The notes beneath the pieces were generated by a model. The model was given only the letters and a program-made list of their open reading frames with translations, made no database searches and had not been told where the DNA came from. Below are positions 11,047 to 22,218 of a DNA stretch of 64,000 bases, piece after piece. A program made the position numbers and the translations under genes. Within the stretch, counting starts at the first letter, position 1; every line of letters starts with the position of its first letter. This DNA is from Anthonomus grandis grandis (taxonomy: Eukaryota; Arthropoda; Insecta; Coleoptera; Curculionidae), in the NCBI RefSeq assembly GCF_022605725.1, contig NC_065551.1:12586001-12650000 (forward strand). Reading direction: 5' to 3'.

Positions 11047-12829
11047 TACATTTATTTACTAGTGACAATCGCCCAGGAGTAAAGACCCAATGCGTTAAGG
11101 TTTTTGGACAGTGTTAAAGGGACAATTCCAGTGGATGAAATAACTAAAGGGAGTATATATACATTATCTTGCCTCCATTGTTGTTTTATCTCGTGAGCTA
11201 GATCTGCGTATTTAGCAAGTTTAGTGTGTGTCGTTTCTAGGACATTATTGGTATTTGGCACTGCTATGTCAATTAGAAAGGTTTTCTTTTGAGCTTTGTT
11301 TATTAAGATTATATCTGGTCTGTTTGAAGTCAACGTCCTATCGGTCAAAACAGTTCTGTCCCAGTAGAGGCGAAAGTCGTCATTTTCAAGTACAGTTTCT
11401 GGTTTGTACTGGTTATAGGGGCAAGTTTCGCCAATTAGATGATAAAGTTTTGCCAGTTCTTGACGAATAATTTTTGCCACACAGTTATGTCGGTGCAGAT
11501 ATTCGGCAGCTGATAGAGATGTGCATCCTGATGTTATATGTTGAATTGTCTCCGGTACGCGCAGGCATTTTCTACATCGATCGTCGATTACTCTTAAGGA
11601 CATTTCTTGTAGCATCACTTGGTCTTGTATAGGCATCATAAACCTTCAGTTTCAGGAAATAGATCGACTCAACCAGTAGTTCGACGTTTCATAATCGACA
11701 TGTTTGCACCACTGCTCTATGAAGAAAAGAGGTTTCCCTCATAGTGAGGAAGTATTTCTGAAGATCTGCTACTTGTTTTTTGAAAAGAAAAGAAATATCA
11801 ATTAGTCCTCTGCCACCCTTGGATCTGGGAAGAGTAAGTCTTTCGATGGCTGATTGAGGGTGGGTGCTCGAAACGTCGCGAGGGTTGTTCTGATCTTCCT
11901 CTCAATCTCCACTATATGAGTCTTTATCCACCTAATGACTCCAAAAGAATACAATACGTTAAGACAGGGATAGCGAAGGTATTAACCGCTTTAATCATGT
12001 TCTTACCATTCAGTTTAGTTTTTAAAATTTGCTTAAGACGATTGATATATTCCTTTTGGAGGTTCTGCTCCTTTTTTTTGTGCTCTGTATAGGCTGACTG
12101 ATGTACGCCCAAGTACTTATAAGTTTCTCCTTCTTCCATAGCCCGAATGAGACTACCATCTTGTAATTCAAAGTTGTTGGTGTTGTGTTTACCTTTGATA
12201 ATTATTTGAGTTTTGCATTTATCGATACCAAAGCTCATTTTAATGTCGTGGGAAAATATTTCAATTGTTCGCAGTAATGAGTTGACATGCGTTGTTGTTC
12301 CAGCATAGACTTTGATATCATCCATGTACATTAGATGTGTGTATATGGGAGAGGGGATTCAGAGCCAGACAAAACCAGAGGGGACTCAGGGAATCTCTCT
12401 GGAAAAGGCCTTGTTGTATTTCAATAGGCTCAATTGTTAAAGTTTTATTTCTGCAGTTAAGATTCAACTGTGTGGTCCAGAAACCCATGATATGTTTTAA
12501 TAAATTGATAAGCGGTGGAGCGACTTTATAAATCTCAAGGACCTTAAGCAGCGAAGTGTGTGGAACGGTATCGAAAGCCTTACGGTAATCTATAAAGGCG
12601 TTGTATAAATTTCTCTGCTTTTGTCTTGCTTGTTCCATAATTACAGTGTCTATAAGTAACTGTTCTTTACATCCTTGAGACCTCTTAATGCAGCCCTTTT
12701 GTTCTACAGCGATAATTCCGTGGTCTTCGCAGTGCTTATAAATTATTTTTGCAATGCATGCTCTAAGCAGTTTATAGATTGTAGGATTTTCGGTATCGTT
12801 ATCTTTTGGCAGCAAATATGTTAGTCCTT
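11047..12829 (-). mobile_element. R4/Dong-like LINE with restriction-like endonuclease, 5'-truncated
   Basis: Three minus-strand frames form one retrotransposon. 12815-12318 is the reverse-transcriptase fingers/palm, with NAFIDYRKAFDTVPH and an altered QGLFQRDSLSPLWF. 12331-11924 starts with the catalytic YMDDIKVYA and has FGIDKCKTQIIIKG. 11639-11052 has the C-x2-C-x7-H-x4-C zinc knuckle (CRKCLRVPETIQHITSGC) followed by RPDIILINK and FLIDIAVPN. The last block is the restriction-like endonuclease of R2/R4-type LINEs, not the AP endonuclease of Jockey or CR1. The element is 5'-truncated within the reverse transcriptase and its 5' end joins a long (ATT)n tract directly. From memory, Dong of Bombyx inserts at TAA repeats; the lineage call is inference. 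A frame change near 11650-11920 and a further one near 12320 make it defective. Confidence 0.8.
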
Positions 12830-13101
<272 letters not shown>

Positions 13102-13393
13102 GTCGCAGTTGACAACACTGGTGTCAACAAGTGTCTGACAGAATTATCAAGTGTCTAACGTTTTTTGAGTTAGACAATTGGTACACCTGTGAAATACCAA
13201 ATTTGAAATAATAATCACCAATTGTAAAGTGAATTTTTGATTTTTTTAGTATTTTAGTATAGGAGACAAGTCATACAATTCAAATTTAATTATGTCAAAA
13301 ATTTGATTTTCCTGCCACGGGTAAATTCTACGGTTAATAACACTAGTTTCACACTTTTTTTTTTATGGTAAACACAAGCACAAAAGGAAAGTC

Positions 13394-15150
13394 CTATGTC
13401 ACTCTTGGAGTGGTGCTTGCGCGAAGATATTTGTGGGCATTTATCTTGAATCGCTGCAGGTTGTATGCGTCGGGAAATATGTGAGGTGGAAGCCCGTTCC
13501 ACAAAGAAGATGTTCTCCAGATGAATGAGTCCCGATACAGCGACGTCCTTGGGGTAGACAGGTGGACTCGATGTTGATGAGCCGCAACTGCTAGACGCGT
13601 CCTTCTTGCCGGAACAGCCCTGGGTGGAATCAGGCCTACCAGCTCAGAGGAGCACTTACCGTGATAATAACGGTAGAATAAACAGAGATCAGCCACCTTT
13701 CTCCTGTGCTCCAGACTATCCAGACTCTTTGTCAGTTCTGGTTTGTCGATAAGACGAATAGCTCTCTTCTGTATAGAATCTAGCAGCTTTAAACTATGCT
13801 TGGGTGCAGAGCTCCAGACATGCGAGCAATACTCGAGGGAAGAGCGTATTTGAGCCTTATAAAGAGTCAGTAGCTGTTCTGGTGTATACAGTTTTTTCGT
13901 TTTGAAAAGCACTCCGAGTTTTTTGGAAGCTGCCCTGGCGATCTCGGCAACGTGGTCATGCCAGGACCCACTGTTGGTGACTTCGACTCCTAGAAGATGT
14001 AAAGATGATTTCATTGGCAATGTTTTCATTGGCAATGCTTTATCGTAAATACTGCAGCCTGCGTTTTTTTGGCGTTAAAATTGACCAGATTGTTACCGCC
14101 CCACTCCAAGATTGCTCTAATATCGTTGTTGGTTGAAGCTACTTGTTGCTGCCTAAGATTCTGAGAAGTTGCGGCTGTCGTTGGTTTGGTGGACTTAAAT
14201 GTGCAAATAAGTGTGCTATCGTCTGCAAAGCTGTAGATTGGATTGACAGTGGTTCCTAGCAAATCGTTGATATATATCAAGAAAAGGGTGGGGGATAGAA
14301 TGCATCCTTGAGGGACTCCAGCGTTAATGTTAAATTTGTCGGAGAGGTGTCCATCGACGGCTACTTGGATTGTTCGTTGTTCAAGAAAACTTTTAATCCA
14401 ATTCAATAATGAGTTTTATATGCCGATTGAGGAGAGCTTGGTTAGTAGTCCCTCATGCCACACTCTGTCAAATGCCTTGGAAATGTCAAGAGCGACTGAG
14501 CGGTACTCGCCGTGCTTCTCCATGGCCTCCGTCCACAAGGGTGTGACGTAAGCCAGAAGATCGCCGGTGGATCTAAGCTTTCGGAAGCCGTATTGATGAT
14601 CGCTGATTAGTCCAGATGATTCCAGATATCTTAACAGTTGTTGGTTGACTGCTTTCTCCATAATCGATATTACTGGAACTAGTGCAATCGGGCGGTAATT
14701 GGACGGCATCGTCTTCTTACCCTTTTTGGGTATAGCTTGCACTTGAGCAGTTTTCCAGTTTGTTGGAAATGAGCCCTGTTTGTACGATGCCGTGAACAGT
14801 CTACATAAGGCAGGAGTCAATTCGTCTGCACAACGTTTTAGTACTAGGGCTGGAATTCCATCGGGTCCAGAAGCTTTGTTTGTGTCTACGCTTTTAAGAA
14901 TTTTATTTATAATTCGTTGGGGAAACGAAATTTCTCCCATCGATGAATTCACCCTTGGCAAATATGGCGGTGTTTTGCCTTGCGAGTGCAGAGTAGAATT
15001 GGACGCGAAGAGTTTACCCAGTAAGTTTGCTTTTTCCCTTGCTGTTACCGCGATAGAACCATCATCTGCTGTTAGGAGTGGCAAGGCCGACTTCAGTAGC
15101 AAATCCTTGACTAACGGCTTTCGATACCGACCAGAAAGATCTTGTTCCAT
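13394..15150 (-). pseudogene. LINE ORF2, reverse transcriptase and C-terminal part
   Basis: 15150-14416 carries NKASGPDGIPALVLKRC, AIPKKGKKTMPSNYRPIAL, QYGFRKLRSTGDLL and LDISKAFDRVWHEGLL. A TAA at 14416-14418 breaks GI..NSLLNWIKSFL in frame. 14406-14026 carries AGVPQGCILSPTLF and IYSFADDSTLICTF, so the catalytic FADD box is intact. Near 14015-14045 there is a one-base deletion plus a 15-bp tandem duplication of cattgccaatgaaaa. 14035-13394 is the C-terminal region ending in SLYRDSFIWRTSSLWNGLP. The full count over the whole ORF2 is two nonsense codons, two frameshifts and one in-frame duplication. Confidence 0.85.
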
Positions 15151-16339
15151 TTGGGCAGTTTAGCAATTTGTTTTTGATCCTGTTGTTGTGACTCTCTTTG
15201 CATTCATCAATAATTCGCTTGCAGCTATTTCTGGAGGTTAAAAAGTTCCTCCAATTTTCGGTGGAAGGATGTTGACGCCATTTGCGATATCCTGCGTTTT
15301 TAGTGTTTACTGCCTTTTTGCAATTCAGGTTGAGCCATTGCTTGTTGTTTGATCCGCATTTAGTAGAAAAAGGGATATAAGTTTCCATTCCTGCCAAGAT
15401 CGTCTCTCTAATTTGGTTTGCACATTCTGAGATGTTGTTGGTTCTAAAGCAGACTTCTTTCCAAGGGAATGAGCGATAAAATTCCCGAAGATGGTTCCAC
15501 TCTGCTGATTTATAGTGCCATACCTTCCGCGGCATCGGAGGATCCTGCGTTTTAACATCCAACTGGCAAGAGACTGTTATCAATTTGTGGTCCGATGTTC
15601 CTAGGGGGGCCTGTACTGATACAGTGTACGAGTCAGGGTCTAAAGCCAAGACCAGATCTAGGAGACTCGCGAACTCGCCGTCTCGATCGGGGATTCTGGT
15701 AGGTTCCTCCACAAGCTGCGTAAGCCCGCATATGGTAGCAAATAGCTCAGCTTCTCGTCCTTCATCGTCGTTCTTGTTGCAGAAGCGCAGCCAGTTGATA
15801 TTGTGAACGTTAAAATCACCCATGACGATGATTTCTGCGCTTGGGTAGTCAATTTGGAGTTGGTTAATGCAATCAACCAGGTTCAAAAAGAGCCGCCTAT
15901 ATTGGGTATCGCTTGGAGGTCTGTAGATACAGCAGATAAATTTCGTGGCTCCACTGGCTACTATTTTGAATCACATAAAGTCAAAGTCCGCGGGTTCAAG
16001 CATTTCCTCCCGCTGGCAACTCAAATCGCTCTTGACAAATACTGCCAATCCAAAGTTTAGTCGAAATCGGGTGTGTAGATCGTATCCAGGATAAACGAGG
16101 CGAACATTTGTTGTTGAAGGTTTCACCTTTGTTTCTGCCAATGCCAGAATGTGAGGCTTATTTGATTGCAGGTGTTGGTGTACTGCATTAATATTGGTGT
16201 TTAGGCCTCTGATGTTGCAGAAATTGATTTTTAGGCTTTTAAATCCGCCTGATGGACCCTCCCGACCAGCCTCCGTCCGGAGATCCGAATGGGAGGCTAG
16301 TTTACCTCCGGAAAGTTTTGGTCGTGAGGGCGCCATCAT
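15062..16339 (-). pseudogene. LINE ORF2, endonuclease part
   Basis: The frame opens at ATG 16339. It contains INFCNIRGLNTNI (endonuclease N-terminal Asn region), LALAETKV (metal-binding Glu), FICCIYRPPSD, VMGDFNVHNINW (GDFN motif) and LGTSDHKLI (the SDH catalytic motif). A TGA at 15971-15973 interrupts the frame between DFDFM and FKIVASG without shifting it. A frameshift near 15095-15115 then moves the reading into the reverse-transcriptase frame. The endonuclease residues are all present, so the inactivation is recent on the scale of this window. Confidence 0.85.
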
Positions 16340-16565
16340 GCATTAATTTTATTACTCCATTTCTCCTTTGGAAACCGGACACATCGACATGGCGGCGAAA
16401 CGTGAGTTCCATGGAACCACTTCACGCCGCCTAAGTCCTATGTGGTGGTATTAAACCGGGCGATGCAAGAGGACAACATCTACCATCAAAGAGGTTGCTC
16501 TTTTAGTCGCCTTTTACGACAGGCAGAGCATACCGGAAGGCTATTCTACCCCGGCCCTCCCCGGG

Positions 16566-17260
16566 GGAAAACACTGTCAACAGTTTGACGTCTCTTAAAG
16601 TTTAAAGTATTCGATTTATATTTTTGAGAAAAAAACAGTTGCTACAACTTTAAAATAAGATCACGGTTAGCACTGGCCGTTCTGACAGACAGTTATACGT
16701 CTGTCAGAACGGTCAATTGTTTAATTTTTTTTGCAGGTTGTTCAATAAGTTGCTACACGAATTGTGTGTAATGTGGCTGTCGGAGTGACAATGGATCGGC
16801 GGATGCTGGCACACGCTGAATATGAAGATAAATAAAAAATAATATAAATGTTCTGAAAAATCCTAATTAAAACTTGAGTCAAGAATTAATAGCAAAAAAG
16901 TGCTGAGAGCATCACCTATGATAGGAAGAAATAGTCCACAACTACAACTTTTTATTGCTTGCAAATTTACATCTGACATTTCTATGTAGAAGTAGTTTTT
17001 TTACTTTTTTATAGTGACAAGCAATCTTTATTGTAATCTAAATCACCATAGTGGAAACATGCCTGCAAATAACCACATCCTCCAAAACTACCGGATCCCA
17101 ACTCTCCTTCGAATAATATGATTGGCATTGAAATAGTTTTAAGAAATTTGCATTCTATCACAATCCCTGGTTGATTTTACTGCGATAAAGCTATTAGAAA
17201 ACTAATACACAATTAAAATAATTAGTCCAACCACTTGTTAGTCTTAACAAAATAAAAGAT
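16566..17260. other. Intronic sequence with a 16-bp hairpin
   Basis: At 16675-16690 and 16699-16714 lie inverted arms ggccgttctgacagac and gtctgtcagaacggtc, 15 of 16 pairing, around an 8-nt loop. No coding frame is recognised in the rest. Confidence 0.5.
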
Positions 17261-18575
17261 ATGGAGCAACATGATAAGTACTTAACTATAGACCCTAAAC
17301 CATACTTGATCACTATACAATCAGACGAAAGCAACATCGCCCGTTTCCATTACTCAGATTTGAGTAAGATACTTTATCGAATGGGAGTGATAGGCGTCCT
17401 AGACTTCTAAAAACTTCTAAAAAATCAGGGTTTTATCGAGTAAGCGTCTATTTTGATTCTATAAAAGAAGCAAATTTAATATTATCACAGGCAACTCTGA
17501 CATGATAATCTTAGAGCATAAATCCCACCTAGAATCCTTCCAGTAAGAGGAATATTGAGGGATGTTAGATTCTTGATCATAAGAGAAAACTTTATTGAGG
17601 AAGGGGAATTACACTTTAAAGTATTATAACTTTATGGAAAAGGAAAGAAACAAGACCGAGAAATAAATAGGGCGACACAATATGTATAAAGAAACCAGAA
17701 CAGTATGTCTTACATTTGCAGAAAGGACCGTACCTAAGGAAGTGAGGCTTGTCAGTGTAAATTACAGAATAGATATTTCTACAACCATTGTGATCTAATA
17801 CCATAATTGCATCAGGTTTGGCCATGAAAAGAAGTATTGCAAGTCAAGATTTCAAAGATGTCCCAGGTGTGGCAAAATCTGTTCGCAGTTTAAGAGGAAA
17901 AAATCTATTAATGAACTGGTCGCGAATGAACGAATTTTATGCTCTGGAAATTTTCCACCTTTTCAGAACACTGTGAGATGTTAAGGACTAATAAAAAGAG
18001 TCAGACATATACCTCAAGCAGTGGTACGAGTGAAGTTTTTAGTCACATATTCAGAAACCCTAATCTAAAAGTAAGGCGGGAACAATCAAAAAAAGAACTC
18101 AAGTAATATCACCAGTATACTAAGGAATGCAAGAGCTAGGAATGCCTGTTCCCACCAGCAGATAGAACAAAAATAGATACCGAAAGCAGACCCATATGAC
18201 AAATACTAGAGCAAAACAAATGGAAACCGTCGGGAAATCACAAATAATCAAGAAAGCATCGAAATTCAAAAAGGAGGAGGTGAAACCTAAGCGACAACTA
18301 TAGCTCTATGGAGACGAACAAAAGGCGAGACATATACAAATATAATAGGAGATATAAATAGACAACATACAGGTTAAGGGAGTTAGATCGATAAACAAGA
18401 AAAGAGAAACTATCATGGAATTTTTAGACCAAAGTGGGCTGATATTTAATAATGATGGACTAAACTCGGGTCATCCCAGGAATCAAAGTCATAACTGCAA
18501 TATTAATATTAATCAATACACAAAGAGAAACATATGATTTAACACTAGGAAAGCAGATTACAATATATACTAGTA
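17261..18575 (+). pseudogene. I/Jockey-type LINE, ORF1 and endonuclease (5' half of a split copy)
   Basis: ORF1 starts at ATG 17261 with MEQHDKYLTIDPKPYLITIQ and continues, with a stop and frame change, through GFYRVSVYFDSIKEANLIL (RRM-like part). TRTVCLTFAERTVPKEV follows, then the zinc-knuckle region YHNCIRFGHEKKYC and RCPRCGKIC near 17785-17885. At about 18360-18560 the endonuclease reads GDINRQHTG (GDFN-type box) and EFLDQSGLIFNNDG. Many stops mark an old copy. The sequence is cut at 18575 by the 2.7-kb TIR element and resumes at 21281. It is on the strand opposite the host gene. Confidence 0.75.
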
Positions 18576-21272
18576 CAGTCAATCTGTAATTAAAAAAGGC
18601 CAGAACTTTTAAAAACTATCCAAGTCGCTAATTTTTTGAGGGTCGATTGTATTCCCGAAGAAAAGCTTAAGTCCTCGGAATTGAGAGTCAACCCCCCCCC
18701 CCCCCTTTTTTGGGAAACTCAAAAAGTTTTTCAAACCGATTTTGCGGCTAAACAGTGAGTCATGCAGAAAAACTTATTCAACATAAAATGTAGAGCTTTT
18801 TGTGCTCTACAATTCATCTCATGGGCCCAAAGCTGTAGAACCAAAATTCGAAAAGTTAGAGGGCGCCAAATTCATCAAAAATGACTTTTTTCATTTTTTC
18901 ACTGAGAAACAATTTTTTTTTACCATCGCAAGGATTGCAAAAATGTAGAGGACAAAAATACCTACAAAATGCATGTCTTACTTTTTTTTTTCGATTTACC
19001 GTTTTTAAGATATAATGCATTTAATACCGAAATGTTTACTTTCGTGTATGTAGCCTGCCTCAGATATTTGGCGAAAGCTGTTTTTCGTCGCCTAACGTTT
19101 GCGCATCATGAAATTAAAGTAGAACCTGAACAAAATTTCTTTTACCCTTCTTTACAAATTGAAAAAAGCCATGCAGATGGCGCTGTAAGTCCACGAAAAT
19201 TTGCATAGATTAAATGTTCTTTAACTTGCACAAAATGAATAATTGAAGTGATTTAGTAGAAAGGGATAGAAGAAATTGGTACATGGTTTACGGAGCACCA
19301 ATTACAACAAAAGCAGAGGGCGTTGCAGTTGTGAAAGTGACGTGCCTCAATAATTATGGTTGCGTAATGCATGTAATGATAATTGATTACTGAATAATTG
19401 CATAGTGATACATGTTGATAGCATTACTTTTGCAAAATTCCATTCCCCACTTTTTTACTGCTATTGCATCATTAACATATTACTATATATTTATTTGAAC
19501 ACTTACCTGAATGTGAATATTTATCTTGAAACATCGTTTATGGTCGCCTGCGACCACTCGAAACGACATTTCGTCCAAGCATTGAATTTTTAAATTTTAA
19601 AGCATAACGAGAATACAGTGGGACAAGGTAGTTTACGAAAAATTTATTATACAATAAATAGTTCGAAAGCATACAAAATTTGTTTGAATTTTTTTTCGGT
19701 CTTCCTCTTCTTTTTAATTTCTTTTTTGGTGGTTCTTGAACTTCATCTAATTCTAAAGAGCAGTTGGAAGATGTATCCGACATTGATGTTCCTTCTTCGT
19801 CCATTGCATTTCGGTTCTCTGAGGGGCTTGGGTATTTTGGCAATTTGAAAACTTGTGAAGGTAAATCATCAACGTCATTCTCTTCCAAATATATTGGGGC
19901 AACGTTGCTGCAGTTTTCTCCTGCACAGTACTTACAAGCAACAGAGCATATAAGACCTGCTTTGCGACATCCGCAGGCTGACCCGCAGTCATTCGTCTTG
20001 CATCCACAAGAAATTGCTTTCAGTATCGATTCTGGTGCTGGATCTTTCGAATTCGCTGCCGGTTTCAGTCCTTGATTTGTCTACTCCCACCCCCATTCCA
20101 GTGGATCCATATTGTGGTCCAACCACGACTGCACCTGCAAGTAGGCTCTGCGACTGTGGAGGTTTGCCGCTTCGACGGATGGTGGTAGCGCACATAGATT
20201 TACCTTGCTCTTAGTTTTTGCCTGCACAAATTTCTTGTAGCGTAACTCTGACAGCTTATCTTTTTGAGTATTCCCAAGATACAGACCCACAAAAATTATT
20301 TGTCCTGCATTTTCTATGTCTTTCGGATGAACTTTTCGTTTCTTAAAAATTTCTGCATGTTCTCGCACTTCATCATTACTTTCAAGTAAATTCACGAGTT
20401 TCGCTTTTCCGATCGTGAATGGAGCTGACGTAGTATCGCATCCACTGAATGCATGAGCTAAAAGCACGTGTGGCCTAGCCGCGTTGTACTTGAAACTGCT
20501 GGGTCCATACAATCGCTCCGGTACTTTTCCTTTACTAGGCTTCAACAAAAAAGTTTGTTGGTCGACTGTAGCGTTAGCAGTGAGCAAAACCAGCAAGTCA
20601 ATGTCCTCGCCAACGATAATTGCGCACTCATGCGTAGCAGAATGATCAAGAGTGCTTTGAACAATCGAACAATCCGCATCCTCTAAAGCCTGCATTGATT
20701 CGAACCCTGATTCATTTAGTTTATCCAATAACATGAGAATAAACCGGTCCTTGTTTCGGTCGTTTGACAGAAAGGTTTCTTGTGACACTGATATCTTAGT
20801 GCTCTCATGAAAATCAATTTTAGCTGCGATGTGCTTAGTATAACGACGTTGTCTTTCGTATGATTTCAGGCTGAAGTCTTCACTACCCTGCGGATATCCA
20901 TCAAAGACGATTGAAGTTCTGTGCTGAGGGTATTTCTTCATAACGTACCTCACGTACTTCTCGCAGATAGCTGCCACATTTTTGGTGACTTTGGCGCCCT
21001 CTAACTTTTCGAATTTTGGTTCTACAGCTTCGGGCCCATGAAATGAATTGTAGAGCACAAAAAGCTCTACATTTTATGTTGAATAAGTTTTTCTGTATGA
21101 CTCGCTGTTTAGCTGGAAAATCGATTTGAAAAACTTTTTGAGTTTCCCAAAAAAGGGGGGGGGGATGAGACTCTCAATTCCGAGGACTTAAGCTATTCTT
21201 CGGAAATAGAATCGACCCTCAAAAAATTAGCGACTTGGATAGTTTTAAAAAAAAAAAATTACAGATTGACTG
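18576..21272 (-). mobile_element. 2.7-kb TIR element encoding an XPG/FEN1-like protein with CXC motif
   Basis: The ends are inverted copies, both starting cagtcaatctgtaat when read inward. Similarity extends about 300 bp (18576-18880 against 20970-21272), including tccaagtcgctaattttttg, a poly-C tract and an internal hairpin around gtagagcacaaaaagctctac. The 8 bp outside the ends are tactagta on the left and tactaata on the right, seven of eight identical. That is consistent with an 8-bp target duplication, or with a TA duplication in similar flanks. LINE coding sequence resumes on both sides, so the whole block is an insertion. Its only long frame is the minus-strand gene described next. The superfamily is not assigned. 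Confidence 0.75.
19538..21058 (-). CDS. XPG/FEN1-like (asteroid-like) protein with CXC domain and AT-hook; one nonsense codon
   Basis: One frame of 507 codons runs from 21058 to 19538, broken only by TAG at 20081-20083 (after DPLEWGWE). Residues ~30-120 hold SIVFDGYPQGSEDFSLKSYE and the LSNDRNKDRFI segment. Residues ~130-160 hold the acidic QALEDADCSIVQ and IIVGEDIDLLVLL. Residues ~195-215 hold LLAHAFSGCDTTSAPF. These recall the acidic active-site layout of XPG/FEN1 and asteroid PIN-like nucleases. After the stop comes a Cys-rich run (CGCKTNDCGSACGCRK, then LICSVACKYCAGENC), similar to the tesmin/TSO1 CXC DNA-binding motif, and then a basic KRRGRPKKN AT-hook. The start is unclear: the frame opens inside the TIR with a GTG, and no ATG lies upstream in frame, so an upstream exon or a 5' loss is possible. 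It may be the element's own transposition protein, but that is inference. Similar uncharacterised proteins occur in many invertebrates (memory). Confidence 0.7.
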
Positions 21273-21280
21273 TACTAATA

Positions 21281-21545
21281 CAGATTCCTTTTACAACTAA
21301 GCAACTAAAGAAATATAGTTACCTTCATCCTCAGGGTGGACAGAAGGATGTACAGAGGTTATTAGACACAAAAAGACAAGAAGTACACTTAAAGTAAAAC
21401 TGTGGAAAAAATACATGGAGTTTAGAAGAAGATCACCAATAGCATTGAAAAAACTCAGAGCGGATAAGAAAAAGTGCTGGAGTGATTTCTGCACCCAGAT
21501 CTCTCCCGATTTCAAATTCAGATGTCTAGAAAAATTAGAATTTTT
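21281..21545 (+). pseudogene. I/Jockey-type LINE, continuation after the insertion
   Basis: The plus strand reads WWTEGCTEVIRHKKT (the PWW-N-EC box linking endonuclease and reverse transcriptase), then LWKKYMEFRRRSPIALKKLR and KKCWSDFCTQISPDFKF. This linker follows directly from the endonuclease fragment that stops at 18575, so the two pieces are one LINE copy. It is truncated before the reverse-transcriptase domain. Confidence 0.7.
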
Positions 21546-22216
21546 TCCAATTCAAAGCTACCAAAACTGGCATAAAATTATCTCAAATCCCTAACATTTT
21601 TTGGAGGCTGGAGTTGGTACAAGTGGAGAGTTAATAATTTCCCATCTTTTTTTGAATATTTTTTAATTTTTACTCTTTTCTTCTATTTTAGTCTTACTGT
21701 ATTAGAAGTTTATTAATTCCCAAAGAGGAACAACGCGACTAATACCTTGGCTACTCTAGAATCGGACTAAGACCCCCACTAATTTCACTGGCAACGTCGC
21801 ACCGATAAGGATTCATTCATGAAAATGCGAGTGACAACAGGATTACCAGATTTCCGTTATCACTAAAATTCCTGAATATTTGGGGTTAGGAAGGGCGAGA
21901 CTTATCTCCACAAATGAAAATGCTAATCTCTTTGTTAAGAGTCACAATGCATTTCGATGAGTTCACTTATCATCAGATTCTAAAATTTATTTTTTCTTGA
22001 GAGAAAAGCATTAAAATAACAAAAGGTGCGTCAAAATTATACCAAAAGTTTTAAAAAGTTTCAAAAACCTCACCTTATTCTACTATTGCAGCTACTATAG
22101 CTGCAATACTTACATCAAAAACAATGACAATGGTAATAAAATTGAGAAGAGATAAAAGTCACGATATCTAGTGAACGCATAGTTAAAATAAAGGTTTGAC
22201 TATTGGATCGCAAATA
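21546..22216. other. AT-rich intronic sequence
   Basis: No open frame, repeat or splice-flanked exon is recognised between the LINE fragment and the foldback element. Confidence 0.45.
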
Positions 22217-22218
22217 TA

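Larger units (their letters stand above)
13290..16565 (-). mobile_element. Near full-length CR1/Jockey-group LINE
   Basis: The minus strand carries a LINE of about 3.3 kb. Near 16340-16565 is a 5' leader containing gtcgtaaaaggcgactaaa, a word I associate with insect LINE leaders. ORF2 then follows: AP-type endonuclease (16339-15062), reverse transcriptase (15150-14026) and thumb/C-terminal region (14035-13394). The 3' untranslated part runs to about 13290. No separate ORF1 was found between the leader and ORF2, so either the element has one ORF or ORF1 was lost. It has four inactivating changes. It is the most complete LINE in the window and sits in the FAM20 intron in the same orientation as the gene. 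Confidence 0.85.
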
